Shown here piece by piece: positions 1 to 9,565 of a stretch of 64,000 nucleotides of DNA. The notes under the pieces are model-generated. The model saw nothing but the letters and a program-made list of their open reading frames with translations, made no database searches and was not told where the DNA came from. Position numbers and translations under genes: made by a program. Within the stretch, counting starts at the first letter, position 1. Each line of letters begins with the position of its first letter. This DNA is from Eubacteriales bacterium (GTDB taxonomy: Bacteria; Bacillota; Clostridia; Oscillospirales; CAG-382): contig JAQVPJ010000002.1 in assembly GCA_028702135.1 (NCBI GenBank), forward strand, positions 1-64,000, in the 5' to 3' direction.

Positions 1-303
1 GAGAACTACAGGAGAGAACTCGGAAATATTCAATTTTTGCGATTCCAAGAACCCGCATAAACACTGGGTTTTGGATGGACGAAAATACCTGCTCATGGAG
101 AAATTTCGAGTCAGCCCCGTTATGACCACTTCGATACCTCTCCGTATTTTATGAATACACAGTGTGCCGCATGTTCAGAATTATATCATGTGAGAATCTT
201 TTTTGCAACACCTTTTTTTCTAAAAGCAGATAAAGTATTTGTGTAAGTTTCACCCATCATTGGCACTTACACAAAGTTTTTTTATCAAATCACTTGAAAC
301 ACA

Positions 304-332
304 TTGACAAATTTAGATCTGATGTATATACT
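304..332 (+). promoter_or_regulatory. Sigma-A-type promoter of the arsR operon: TTGACA (304-309), 17-nt spacer, TATACT (327-332)
   Basis: Near-consensus -35/-10 boxes with 17-nt spacing just upstream of the ArsR-family ORF. Confidence 0.75.
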
Positions 333-337
333 AATAA

Positions 338-359
338 CATATCAAATAAATTTGATATG
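338..359. promoter_or_regulatory. Probable ArsR operator, perfect palindrome CATATCAAAT-AA-ATTTGATATG
   Basis: 10-bp perfect inverted repeat with 2-bp spacer between the -10 box and the arsR start; the right arm recurs at 731-740. Confidence 0.7.
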
Positions 360-369
360 AGGTGATTAC

Positions 370-681
370 TTGAAAGCAGTTTATAAAGAGCATGCAAAAG
401 TTTTTAAAGCGTTTTGCGATGAAAAACGGCTACAAATACTTGATTTGCTGTGTAGTGGTGAAAAATGCGCCTGCGTTTTACAGGAACAGTCAGACTTGGG
501 GCAGTCAGGACTTTCGTATCATATGAAGATTCTGGTCGAGTCAGGTGTAGTGGAGAGTCGACAGGAAGGCAAATGGACACATTATAAAATCAGTGAAAAA
601 GGAAACGCTTATGCCATAGCTCTCCTGAAAGAGCTAACAACACCGGACAATATTACAGTAGAAAATAATTTCTGCAAATGA
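370..681 (+). CDS. ArsR/SmtB-family metalloregulator
   Basis: 103 aa winged-helix; FCDEKRLQILDLL, GEKCACVL and LSYHMKILVESGVV are typical ArsR motifs with a metal-binding Cys pair. Confidence 0.88.
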   Translation: MKAVYKEHAKVFKAFCDEKRLQILDLLCSGEKCACVLQEQSDLGQSGLSYHMKILVESGVVESRQEGKWTHYKISEKGNAYAIALLKELTTPDNITVENNFCK

Positions 682-686
682 TACAG

Positions 687-708
687 GCCATCTGCCCGAT
701 GGCTTTTT
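687..708 (+). terminator. Hairpin GCCATC-TGCCC-GATGGC followed by TTTTT after arsR
   Basis: 6-bp stem plus T5 between arsR and the permease gene. Confidence 0.55.
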
Positions 709-769
709 ACAGGCGAAATACATCAAGAAAATTTGATATGATTGTTCTTTTTAGAAAGAGGGTTAACAT

Positions 770-1783
770 ATGCAAGTATTAAAAACGATATGGGACATTT
801 TTCAGAATCAGATTCTCCGAATGAACTGGCTCAATGACTTAATTAGTAGCGCGCTATCTGCTTTAGGGCTGGACACCACCAATCGCTGGATTGGGAGTAT
901 TCAGTTTTTCATTTATGATGTTATAAAAATTGTAATCCTATTATGCGTCTTAATATTTATTATCAGTTACATTCAAAGCTACTTCCCCCCGGAACGCAGC
1001 AAAAAGATTTTAGGACGTTTCCACGGAATCGGGGCAAATTCCGTTGCAGCCTTGCTTGGTACTGTAACACCCTTTTGCTCCTGTTCGTCTATCCCGCTGT
1101 TTATAGGCTTTACTTCAGCAGGGTTGCCGCTCGGAGTCACCTTTTCATTTTTGATTTCTTCGCCGATGGTAGACCTGGGTTCCCTTGTACTGCTTATGAG
1201 CATTTTCGGAGCGAAAGTCGCTGTTTTATATGTACTTTTCGGATTATTAATATCTATAATCGGCGGAACTCTGATTGAGAAATCTCACATGGAAAAGTAT
1301 GTCGAAAGTTTTATCCAAACAGCAGGAAGTGTTGATATTGAATCACCGGATTTGACAAAAAAAGATCGACTGGTTTATGCGAAGGAACAGATGTTTTCAA
1401 CATTTAAAAAGGTTTTCCCTTATATCCTTATCGGTGTCGGAATAGGTGCGGTTATTCACAATTGGATACCGGAAGAATGGGTAATTTCCCTGCTGGGAAG
1501 CGACAACCCCTTCGGCGTAATATTAGCGACAATAATAGGTGTGCCGATGTACGCGGATATCTTTGGAACTATTCCGATTGCCGAAGCGCTGCTAACAAAA
1601 GGAGCTCAACTGGGTACGGTTCTGTCGTTTATGATGGGTGTCACCACGTTATCCCTTCCATCCATAATAATGCTCCGAAAAGCAGTTAAACCGAAGTTGC
1701 TTGCGCTTTTCATTGCCATATGTACGATAGGAATTATTATTGTGGGGTATTTATTCAACGCTTTACAAGCATTGATAATTTAG
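770..1783 (+). CDS. Permease of the DUF318/ArsP-like family
   Basis: Multi-TM 337 aa protein with the diagnostic TPFCSCSSIPLF motif; downstream of arsR. Confidence 0.82.
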   Translation: MQVLKTIWDIFQNQILRMNWLNDLISSALSALGLDTTNRWIGSIQFFIYDVIKIVILLCVLIFIISYIQSYFPPERSKKILGRFHGIGANSVAALLGTVTPFCSCSSIPLFIGFTSAGLPLGVTFSFLISSPMVDLGSLVLLMSIFGAKVAVLYVLFGLLISIIGGTLIEKSHMEKYVESFIQTAGSVDIESPDLTKKDRLVYAKEQMFSTFKKVFPYILIGVGIGAVIHNWIPEEWVISLLGSDNPFGVILATIIGVPMYADIFGTIPIAEALLTKGAQLGTVLSFMMGVTTLSLPSIIMLRKAVKPKLLALFIAICTIGIIIVGYLFNALQALII

Positions 1784-1792
1784 GAGGAATAA

Positions 1793-2338
1793 ATGATGGA
1801 AAAATTAAACGAGGAATCCTGCAGCTCCTGCGGATATGATTGTTCTTTTGAAAAGAAGGTGGTCGTCGAGTATCTTTATCTCGATCTTAAAACCTGTGAA
1901 CGATGTATCGGGACAGATAAAGTTCTTGACGAGGTTATGCTGGTGCTTACCCCTGCTTTAGAACTTGCCGGCTTTACCGTCGAATACAAGAAAGTTGAAA
2001 TGAAGACAGCCGAAATTGCCATACAGCACCAATTCGTTTCATCGCCAACAATTCGGGTGAATGGTCAGGATATCTGTAAATCAGTTGCCGAAAACAGCTG
2101 CGGTTGTTGCAGTGAAATCAGCAGTACAGATGTAGAGTGCCGTGTTTTTGAGTATAATGGAAAGACTTACGACATTCCGCCTAAAGAAATGCTCGCAGAA
2201 TGTGTTCTTCAGCGCGTATTTAGCCTATCCGATGGAGAGAGCTCTTGCGATAGATACGAGTTGCCCGAAAACCTGAAAAACTTCTTTGATGGAAAGAAAA
2301 ACAAAGCCGGTTGTTCCTGTGGAGGTAGCTGCTGCTAA
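1793..2338 (+). CDS. Cys-rich DUF2703-like protein
   Basis: EYLYLDLKTCERCIGTDKVLDEV, PTIRVNGQDI, C-terminal CSCGGSCC; in the ars-type operon. Confidence 0.65.
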   Translation: MMEKLNEESCSSCGYDCSFEKKVVVEYLYLDLKTCERCIGTDKVLDEVMLVLTPALELAGFTVEYKKVEMKTAEIAIQHQFVSSPTIRVNGQDICKSVAENSCGCCSEISSTDVECRVFEYNGKTYDIPPKEMLAECVLQRVFSLSDGESSCDRYELPENLKNFFDGKKNKAGCSCGGSCC

Positions 2339-2415
2339 TCGGCAGGATGTCCATGACAAAGCAGGTTGTTATATGTTTATTTTATTTTAATAATTATATA
2401 AAGGAGAGAATTATT

Positions 2416-2769
2416 ATGGCATTGTTTGGTAAGAAAAACAAAAACGAAAAAACCACCACCTGTTGCTGTGGTGGTAAATGCGATACTGAAAGTATGGCAA
2501 AGGCTGAGAAAGCAAAGGGCGAGGGCGCAAGTGTTAAGGCGCTTGGAAGCGGTTGTGCAAAATGCAATCAACTCGAAGCTGCAACGAAAGCAGCGCTTGA
2601 GCAACTGGGCATGGATACAACAATCGACCATGTAACTGATTTCGCTGAAATTGCCGCTTACGGTGTGATGACTACTCCTGCTCTTGTTGTAGACGGGAAA
2701 GTAGTATCATATGGTAAGGTCCTCAAAACTGATGAGGTCGTAAAGATTTTGCAAAAAGCCAGAGGATAA
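2416..2769 (+). CDS. Thioredoxin-family small redox protein with Cys-rich N-terminus
   Basis: ATG at 2416 after AAGGAGAG; KALGSGCAKCNQLEAATKAALEQLG...TTPALVVDGKVVSYGKV; the ORF-track start at 2347 is too early. Confidence 0.8.
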   Translation: MALFGKKNKNEKTTTCCCGGKCDTESMAKAEKAKGEGASVKALGSGCAKCNQLEAATKAALEQLGMDTTIDHVTDFAEIAAYGVMTTPALVVDGKVVSYGKVLKTDEVVKILQKARG

Positions 2770-2792
2770 TCTTACAAGAACATCAAATAACT

Positions 2793-2925
2793 GATGCGAG
2801 ATCTTAAAGCCATGTATCAGGCAATTACGGAAGATGAAGCGTTAAATGTGCTATTCCTACCTTTCTTTGTGCAAGGAATCAAGAGTGCATTGACAATCAC
2901 TTGTTTGCATGTTAAAATTTTTTAG
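2793..2925 (+). pseudogene. Remnant of IS256/mutator-type transposase
   Basis: Short in-frame stretch MRDLKAMYQAITEDEALNVL resembles the (D/A)LKAIYQAPTEEEAL motif of IS256-family transposases; the rest is absent. Confidence 0.5.
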
Positions 2926-3053
2926 TAGTTATCGTTATTTCCAACTATTCGCATATGGATTTGTAGTGTTTTTGGATAAGAGCCAGTTTACCGATTGGTA
3001 TCAACCATGCTTCGTATTCATTGTGGTTCAGTTGAACAGTTGCATAAAAAAAT

Positions 3054-3088
3054 AGTCGGGTAATGAGTTCAACGCTCTTTACCCGACT
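3054..3088 (-). terminator. Terminator hairpin for the minus-strand lipoprotein gene
   Basis: AGTCGGGTAA...TTACCCGACT inverted repeat; on the minus strand followed by ATTTTTTT. Confidence 0.75.
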
Positions 3089-3177
3089 TGTGCATTTATT
3101 GATACAATTTTACTGTACTGGCTATTGATGTTTCATATGCAACTTTAACCATTGCTTATGTACTTACAAAAAATACT

Positions 3178-5592
3178 TTATTCTTCGTATTTTACATCGT
3201 TTTCATCAATGAACGCTATTACAGATTTACCGTCTTCTGTCTTAAAAGCAACGGTAGTATTATTAGAATAGTAAAATCCCGAAGCAAAATCAGCAAATTG
3301 TACATCCGTTAGGGTAAGGTTACCGGAAGGCTTATCGATTGTATCAATATCTTCTGTTAATGAATATACAAAAATGTTATCCAAGTCATACCACTTACCT
3401 CTGCTTTCCCATCCGTCTTTAAACAAGAGACTGAGTCCGCTTTCAGTAACATCCTCACCTGTTTGCAAATCGTAGATAAATACTTTTTCACCGCTTATTT
3501 GACCTTCAGAAAAACCAATTTCATCATCATATCTTGCTATAGCATAGTTCCGTACAATGACATACTTATCGCCGGCATAAGTAAGATCTGATTTCAAACT
3601 TACTTTACAGCTTTTTATATCTTCTTTTGTAAAAGAATCATTATTATATATTTCTTTATAACGTTCTGAGAGACGTTCTACAGCTTTAGACAGGCTTTCT
3701 TCTGACCAAGCGATTTCATCATAGTTGTAGTTGTTTCTAAGGTGCGCCAGTCGTGCTGCATTAATATTATCTGCACCTGAATAATTCTCAATTTTTAAAA
3801 ATACAATATCACTGTAACAAGTTTCTTTTACATCTCCTATATATTCAAAAGTATAGTTCTGGTTTAAATGTTGCCAGTAATTTTTAGACACTTTCACATT
3901 ATCTCCAAGTAAATCTTTCATGTCTCGCGCTTCGCGCATAACCATGTTATCAAAATCCAACACTGAAAAATTAATAATGTTTTTTGTGTCAAAATAACTG
4001 TTGTTATCGTAGTCAAAACATAAAGAAAACAGAGAATCTGAATAAGAGTAATTACTTAAATAAAAGTTGTTAAAATCAGATTCAATTCCCGCAAAAGGCC
4101 GGGTGGTATAATTGTAACATCCCTCAAAATCACTTGCATTGTTACATTGATAAATCCTTTCGTTTAATTGAGGAACAAATTCAGAATTCTTTGAAAACAA
4201 ATCGGATAGTTGCAAGCGTTTTCCGGAATACATATCCCAGATAGCACCGGTTGTATAACCATATGAATCATTCCTTAATATACAAACCGAGAAATATCCG
4301 TTGTACACAGCAAAGCTTGTGGTGATTTCAGTTCTATTATGAAAATGAAAATCATACGAAAAAACCATTTCGGCATATTTTTTTGCGATATCATCGATAT
4401 ATGCATTGATTTCTTTCTCAAGAGCTTTATTCGGTAAAACTATATGGGAAGCAGCCGAAAGAACAAAAGTATTTTCGCCAACAGTAACGTCTGCAAGACC
4501 GGAGGGTTCTGTTTTAACGGTTGTGGTATAATAGTAGTCTGATACTTTAAAGTCGGATTTTCCGGTTCCTTTAGAGGAGCACAAGGTCAAAGTGTTTTTA
4601 ATTTCAAACCCTTTGCAGGTTTTCAGAGGAATATAACCTGCTTGTTCTACGACATTCTGCCCCGCGTCTGTCAACAACCACTCGATTAGTTGATCGGAAG
4701 GGGAGTCCTTGACATTATTAGCAGGGCAAATTACATAATAATAGTCGAAACATGGGTAGCTTTCGTCGGATATTGTTTGTTTATTTGCATAGTTGCCGTT
4801 AATTTTAATCGCTTTTACTTTTCCGTTTGCGGTATACAGATTTTCGTTATATTCACAGTAACCGATACTACCAACAGAAAAATCATTCACCCCAGGTACA
4901 GTATCGTACATATTGCCTTGGCCAGGGACAAAAACACTCGGAGGTTCCATCAGTTTGGTCTTGCCCACAAGATTCCTTATATATTTTTGAATAGTCGATT
5001 CTCCGTGCTGGAAAGCCGTAATCGGTTGGTCGTTTCCTCCGATATCCTTCCAATTTTTAATTTCACCTGAGTAAATGGCTTTGATCTGTTCTATTGTGAG
5101 GCTGTCAACTGGATTTTGGGTATTTACTAAAAACACATAACCAATTTTGGCAATAGGTGTTTGCTTTAGTTTCGTATTATAGTTAGAATCGGCATACTCG
5201 AGCGATGACTCTGAAATTTTTTTTGATAAAAGCAAATCGCATTTATTCTCAAACAAGTTAAGCCAATTTCCATCTTCTCCTATATGGTCACCGTTTTTGA
5301 TTTGATTTTTTGCTTGTTCTAAGGTTAAATTAAACAATTCTGAACTAATTGCGACATTGAGAGCATATGTAGACGAGCAACCGTTAATAATCGGTAATTT
5401 CTCTCTTAATGAATCTTCAAGTTCTTGTGTTCTTGTATCAATGCTATTTTCGATAGATTCTGAAACTGCAGAATCAGATGAAACATCATCAGATAGTGTT
5501 GATTCGGATGATTGTGGATTATTCGTATTATTACAGGAAGCAAAAGTAAATAGCATTAATACCGATATGATGCAGGAAAAAGATTTTTTCAT
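3178..5592 (-). CDS. PstS-like substrate-binding lipoprotein with C-terminal DUF3298/RsiV-like region
   Basis: Lipobox LFTFASC; VDSLTIEQIKAIYSGEIKNWKDIGGNDQPITAFQ is PstS-like; C-terminal FHNRTEITTSFAVYNGYFSVCI...TTGAIWDMYSGKRLQLSDLF is DUF3298-like. Confidence 0.75.
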   Translation of the reverse strand: MKKSFSCIISVLMLFTFASCNNTNNPQSSESTLSDDVSSDSAVSESIENSIDTRTQELEDSLREKLPIINGCSSTYALNVAISSELFNLTLEQAKNQIKNGDHIGEDGNWLNLFENKCDLLLSKKISESSLEYADSNYNTKLKQTPIAKIGYVFLVNTQNPVDSLTIEQIKAIYSGEIKNWKDIGGNDQPITAFQHGESTIQKYIRNLVGKTKLMEPPSVFVPGQGNMYDTVPGVNDFSVGSIGYCEYNENLYTANGKVKAIKINGNYANKQTISDESYPCFDYYYVICPANNVKDSPSDQLIEWLLTDAGQNVVEQAGYIPLKTCKGFEIKNTLTLCSSKGTGKSDFKVSDYYYTTTVKTEPSGLADVTVGENTFVLSAASHIVLPNKALEKEINAYIDDIAKKYAEMVFSYDFHFHNRTEITTSFAVYNGYFSVCILRNDSYGYTTGAIWDMYSGKRLQLSDLFSKNSEFVPQLNERIYQCNNASDFEGCYNYTTRPFAGIESDFNNFYLSNYSYSDSLFSLCFDYDNNSYFDTKNIINFSVLDFDNMVMREARDMKDLLGDNVKVSKNYWQHLNQNYTFEYIGDVKETCYSDIVFLKIENYSGADNINAARLAHLRNNYNYDEIAWSEESLSKAVERLSERYKEIYNNDSFTKEDIKSCKVSLKSDLTYAGDKYVIVRNYAIARYDDEIGFSEGQISGEKVFIYDLQTGEDVTESGLSLLFKDGWESRGKWYDLDNIFVYSLTEDIDTIDKPSGNLTLTDVQFADFASGFYYSNNTTVAFKTEDGKSVIAFIDENDVKYEE

Positions 5593-6355
5593 TATTAATT
5601 TCCTTTTATAATTATTTATGTCATTATGTTATAATAGTGGTGATAAAACGTCGTTTTGTTTCATAATTATAAGAATAATTTGCTTTTTAAATAGCTTATA
5701 CTATATTATTGAATTAAGTCAGCATATAAATTCAACAATGTCAAGAAAACGATACCTTCATGAGTTAAAACCTTTGTTGGTTTGTCAATGATATGTTACA
5801 CCGAAGCGTAAAAAATCAAAGAGGGTGGACTTCAGCAACTTCCAATTAAGCGGACGCATAGTAAAATTGTTTTTACTTCTGCTGTAAACAGCAAGCAGAG
5901 CCTTAATATCACTAAATGAATAGAGTATATGAGTTGAATAGAAATATTCTGTCCGTTTTGTGATAAAAAACCGGGAGTAGAACTGGGACATTCTCTCGAC
6001 CTTCTTTGCATATCCGACCAGATTTGACGAATTATATTCACGACAGATATCATCGAAGGTTTAAACCGACAATTTCGCCCTAAATAAATATACCCTAGGC
6101 GATAACGCTTGTATTCATGCTATGCACGCATACAAACGCTACTGCTTGGGGGAACGGTTAACAAGGGTGAATCCAATCCTGTGTTTAGTCAGCGCAAAAA
6201 CTTGTTTTATTATGGATTTTTGTTTCAAGAAAAAATCGATTTAAAATGATTTCGGAGTGTCAATTTATTTAGGATTTCTTTGCCCAAAACAATGTAGAAA
6301 TAGAGCCTTTTTTTGATAAATGCTTAGGTAATAATCATCTTATTAAAATGACAAT

Positions 6356-6604
6356 TTAACTTTCTTTTTTGTAAAACCAAATCGCAAATATAAACCCAAC
6401 TAATATCAATATGGCTGCTATAATGTATGCATATGTAAAATCTACAAAATAAGAACCATTATCATGGTATTTAGAATTTGATGATAATTGATAAGCTGCT
6501 AACCCAATCTTAGGCATAATGGCACTAATAATAAATGCAATTATAATTGTAAGAAAATCTATCATCATAGCAACAAGACTAAAGGCAAATCCAATTTTCC
6601 TCAA
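6356..6604 (-). CDS. Small hypothetical membrane protein
   Basis: 82 aa, two hydrophobic segments; AGGAGCGAT RBS-like sequence upstream. Confidence 0.5.
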   Translation of the reverse strand: MRKIGFAFSLVAMMIDFLTIIIAFIISAIMPKIGLAAYQLSSNSKYHDNGSYFVDFTYAYIIAAILILVGFIFAIWFYKKES

Positions 6605-7170
6605 AATATCGCTCCTTTATAACGTTTAATTAATATTCATAAAGCATTTTCAGGTCAACTCATTAAAAACATTTTAATTGTTTATTTAAATTGTCCCGAA
6701 GAAGGGTAATATGTGTATACTGTCCAAAACTCGCTCCACTCGTGTTCGTATTCCGGATCATATACAGGAAATCGTTGTGGATAAGACGTCTGATTTGCTT
6801 CTACACCCGGTTAAAATCGAGCAGATGAACGGAAAAACCAAGAACATGACGAATAATTTTTTCAATTCCATACTTCATTTAATTTTTCGGTGTAAATAAC
6901 AGATAGATAAACAAAGACATCTATTATACAACATATGCATTGTTAATATTTATATTATTTTAAATATATATTTGTATTTAATTATATTCGTAGTGTGACA
7001 TTTTGTCAAGATTTTTATCTCATATTTAAAGATTAATTCATTTCGAGGGAAAATCAATTTACACAAAATTTAACGCTGTACCGTTTAATTCAAAATAAGT
7101 GGAGAAAACCCTCTGTTGTTTGTTTACAAAGTAATTAATAATTATATGGTTGGGCTTTTCTTCAATTTAA

Positions 7171-7815
7171 TCAGTTATACTTTATTAATTCAGACCTTAC
7201 ATATGTAGAATCAATGCTAGAAATATAATTTTTAAATACCTTAAAACTATATTGTGAGTTTCTCCATAATTGCCATGCAAGTGATAATGTAGTGATGCTA
7301 GAAAAAGATTCCGTTGCTGGATAGAATATTACATAAGCATCTGGATAATCAGGAGTTTTATAAACAATATCTCTCCTTATTTGTGCACCTAGCCTTGAAT
7401 ATAGAAACAGTCGTTTAAATGAAAACTGGTCTGTAGAATTCTCTATTTCAGCCAATCCAATAATACCTATGCACCTATGGTCTCCAACAGGCTTTTCCAT
7501 TTTGTTTTTAAGACTTGTTAATAGCATTAAACCTAGTCCGCTTTTTCTATACTGAGGCAAAACAGCAACAAAATCAAGATTTATAAAAACTTTATTGTAA
7601 TAATAAATATAATAAATTTGAATAAAGCCTGCTAATTCATTATCACAAAAACCCATAATTATTTCTGAATTCAACCTACCCTTTTCATTAAATCGGTTAT
7701 TTACCATATTAGCTGGATTCCAATGATAATCTGGTAATAATTCTTTTTGTATTAGTATGAGTTCATTTATGTACTGTGATAGTGGGTCTTCTAGTACTTC
7801 AAGGCGAATTTCCAT
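7171..7815 (-). CDS. GNAT-family N-acetyltransferase-like protein
   Basis: NLDFVAVLPQYRKSGLGLMLLTSLKNKME resembles the acetyl-CoA-binding Q/RxxGxG/A motif. Confidence 0.6.
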   Translation of the reverse strand: MEIRLEVLEDPLSQYINELILIQKELLPDYHWNPANMVNNRFNEKGRLNSEIIMGFCDNELAGFIQIYYIYYYNKVFINLDFVAVLPQYRKSGLGLMLLTSLKNKMEKPVGDHRCIGIIGLAEIENSTDQFSFKRLFLYSRLGAQIRRDIVYKTPDYPDAYVIFYPATESFSSITTLSLAWQLWRNSQYSFKVFKNYISSIDSTYVRSELIKYN

Positions 7816-8172
7816 AAATCTAATCCCCTCTCATCTACATTTAGTTATTATTAAATAATAATATCATATTTTTCCATACAATCAATTGATAGATTGTAAA
7901 ATGAAGTGCGATACAAATCAAAGGGAAAAAAAGCAGCTCAAAAGGAAGATTTCGTGTAGAATGGGGTTGCAAGACAACATTAAAACGGAGGCAAAATAAT
8001 GAGCTACCGCTATTTTTACAACATTTTAACGAGGGTATATAGAGGTTTTACATAATCAGGAACAAATTTATTCGTTTGATGAAGAAAGTGTATGGTTAAT
8101 GGAGGGACAAAAAACACCCCTCTCTCAATTTTTTGAGAATGGGGTTTATCAATTAGAACATAAACTTATTCA

Positions 8173-8550
8173 TTAATCTCCAATAAGGTCATCCATAAAC
8201 GTTGACAATCTGAATTCATGGAAATGATCCTCAGCCACTTCTGTCATAGACTCAATAAAATGAACGTGTCTGTCTCCTACTGTGATAGCACCGCCGGTTC
8301 TGCCACAAAATTCATGATAATGATCTTCATAAAAATCAGTACGAAACTTTACTTCATGAAAGTGATTATCACAGCCAAATTTCCTTGCTTCACCTGTCTC
8401 TGTTGCAAAACGATGATTATGCGGATCATCTTCCGGTTCAGCAATCTTTACGCTTCCTTGTACTTCGTGTACATGTTCTTGTTCTACTGGGTAAGGTCTA
8501 CGATTATAAAAATCGTTATCATACATAATAGATCTCCCTTTCAAAAACAT
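8173..8550 (-). CDS. YmaF-family His-rich protein
   Basis: Repeated HxHxF/E elements: HVHEVQGSVKIAE, HNHRFATETGEA, HFHEVKFRTDFYEDHYHEFCGRTG, HVHFIES. Confidence 0.7.
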   Translation of the reverse strand: MFLKGRSIMYDNDFYNRRPYPVEQEHVHEVQGSVKIAEPEDDPHNHRFATETGEARKFGCDNHFHEVKFRTDFYEDHYHEFCGRTGGAITVGDRHVHFIESMTEVAEDHFHEFRLSTFMDDLIGD

Positions 8551-8717
8551 AGTTTAAGATAAATTTTATTCAGTTTATAGCTTCGTTTCAAATAGAGGAC
8601 GGGGCTCAGATATGACAAAATATTGTAGGTAAAATCTTCGATATGGTTATTAAAAATCAATATTACTCATTTTTAAAGCGAAATATAAATTACATATACA
8701 ACAACCCATCTTAATAA

Positions 8718-8897
8718 CCCTTATTAATTTACAAGTATAATGTTGTTCCCAATATACGATATCTTGATGACGATTTCCCAAGCGCGCCTATAGATTATCG
8801 AATAAGCGAACCTGCCCCCTATGAAAGCTATGATGAATACCTGTGGTTTATTGAACAAATGATCAATGAACTGAAAAAACCGGAGGAGCAAGCATGA
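8718..8897 (+). pseudogene. 3' remnant of an unidentified gene
   Basis: Open stretch NVVPNIRYLDDDFPSAPIDYRISEPAPYESYDEYLWFIEQMINELKKPEEQA* without a start; coupled ATGA to the next fragment. Confidence 0.45.
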
Positions 8898-8950
8898 ACC
8901 AGCTTTTGCTTGAATGTAATAACTTACTAAAACACGGTGGATTTGATTAA
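8894..8950 (+). pseudogene. 5' remnant of a nucleotidyltransferase-like gene
   Basis: MNQLLLECNNLLKHGGFD* resembles the N-terminus of small nucleotidyltransferase-domain proteins, cut short by TAA. Confidence 0.4.
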
Positions 8951-9094
8951 GTGTTTAGTGGTGAACTCGCAATTGCAAGATGTATAAAGGTAAAGGCGTA
9001 ATTACTACAACAAATAAATGCATTTACCGGGTTTCAGATTGCATGACCCGGGATTTTGATGAATTTTAGTCGTATGATGTGGAGGTTTTTTAAT

Positions 9095-9553
9095 ATGGAA
9101 ATGAATAAGGTACAGCTTCTCAGAAACCCAGATATTCAGCCGTCAAGCGATGTTATTGCAAAGGCGCTTGGGGAATCGAACAACGCCTATATAAAGTTTT
9201 TAGGCGAACTTGCAGGCCACGATATTCATTTGGAATGGCGTTATTACAACGATGGAAAGGCTTGGCTGGCAAAGGGACTTTATAAGTGGAAAGGCGTTCG
9301 GGGCGGTCAGAATGAAACAACTGTTTTTTGGCTATCGATCTGGGACGGTTTTTTCAAGGTGACAATTTATATTCCCGAAAAAGCACGTGCTGAAGTATTG
9401 AATCTTCCGCTTGCTAATGAGGTTAAGCAAAAGATAGCGGCTTCGAAACAAATGGGAAAACTGAAATTTTTTCCTGTTGTTTTCGACTTGTATTCTGATG
9501 AAATGTTCGATGCGGCTTTTTTGCTCTCGGATTTCAGGAAAAGCATGAAATAG
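9095..9553 (+). CDS. DUF3788-family protein
   Basis: LEWRYYNDGKAWLAKGLYKWKGVRGGQNETTVFWLSIWDGFFKVTIYI; ATG at 9095 follows GTGGAGG. Confidence 0.65.
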   Translation: MEMNKVQLLRNPDIQPSSDVIAKALGESNNAYIKFLGELAGHDIHLEWRYYNDGKAWLAKGLYKWKGVRGGQNETTVFWLSIWDGFFKVTIYIPEKARAEVLNLPLANEVKQKIAASKQMGKLKFFPVVFDLYSDEMFDAAFLLSDFRKSMK

Positions 9554-9565
9554 GCGGTGAAATGA

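Noticed and set aside
2-151. Open frame RTTGENSEIFNFCDSKNPHKHWVLDGRKYLLMEKF... at the left edge
   Set aside because: Could be the 3' end of a CDS entering from outside, but too short and unmatched to assign a family.
943-1278. 111-aa plus-strand ORF inside the permease gene
   Set aside because: Out-of-frame shadow of the clearly coding ArsP-like ORF.
6711-6899. 62-aa ORF
   Set aside because: No convincing RBS or recognisable motif in an AT-rich decayed region.
8218-8562. 114-aa plus-strand ORF antisense to the YmaF-like gene
   Set aside because: Minus-strand YmaF reading has clear family motifs; the antisense frame has none.
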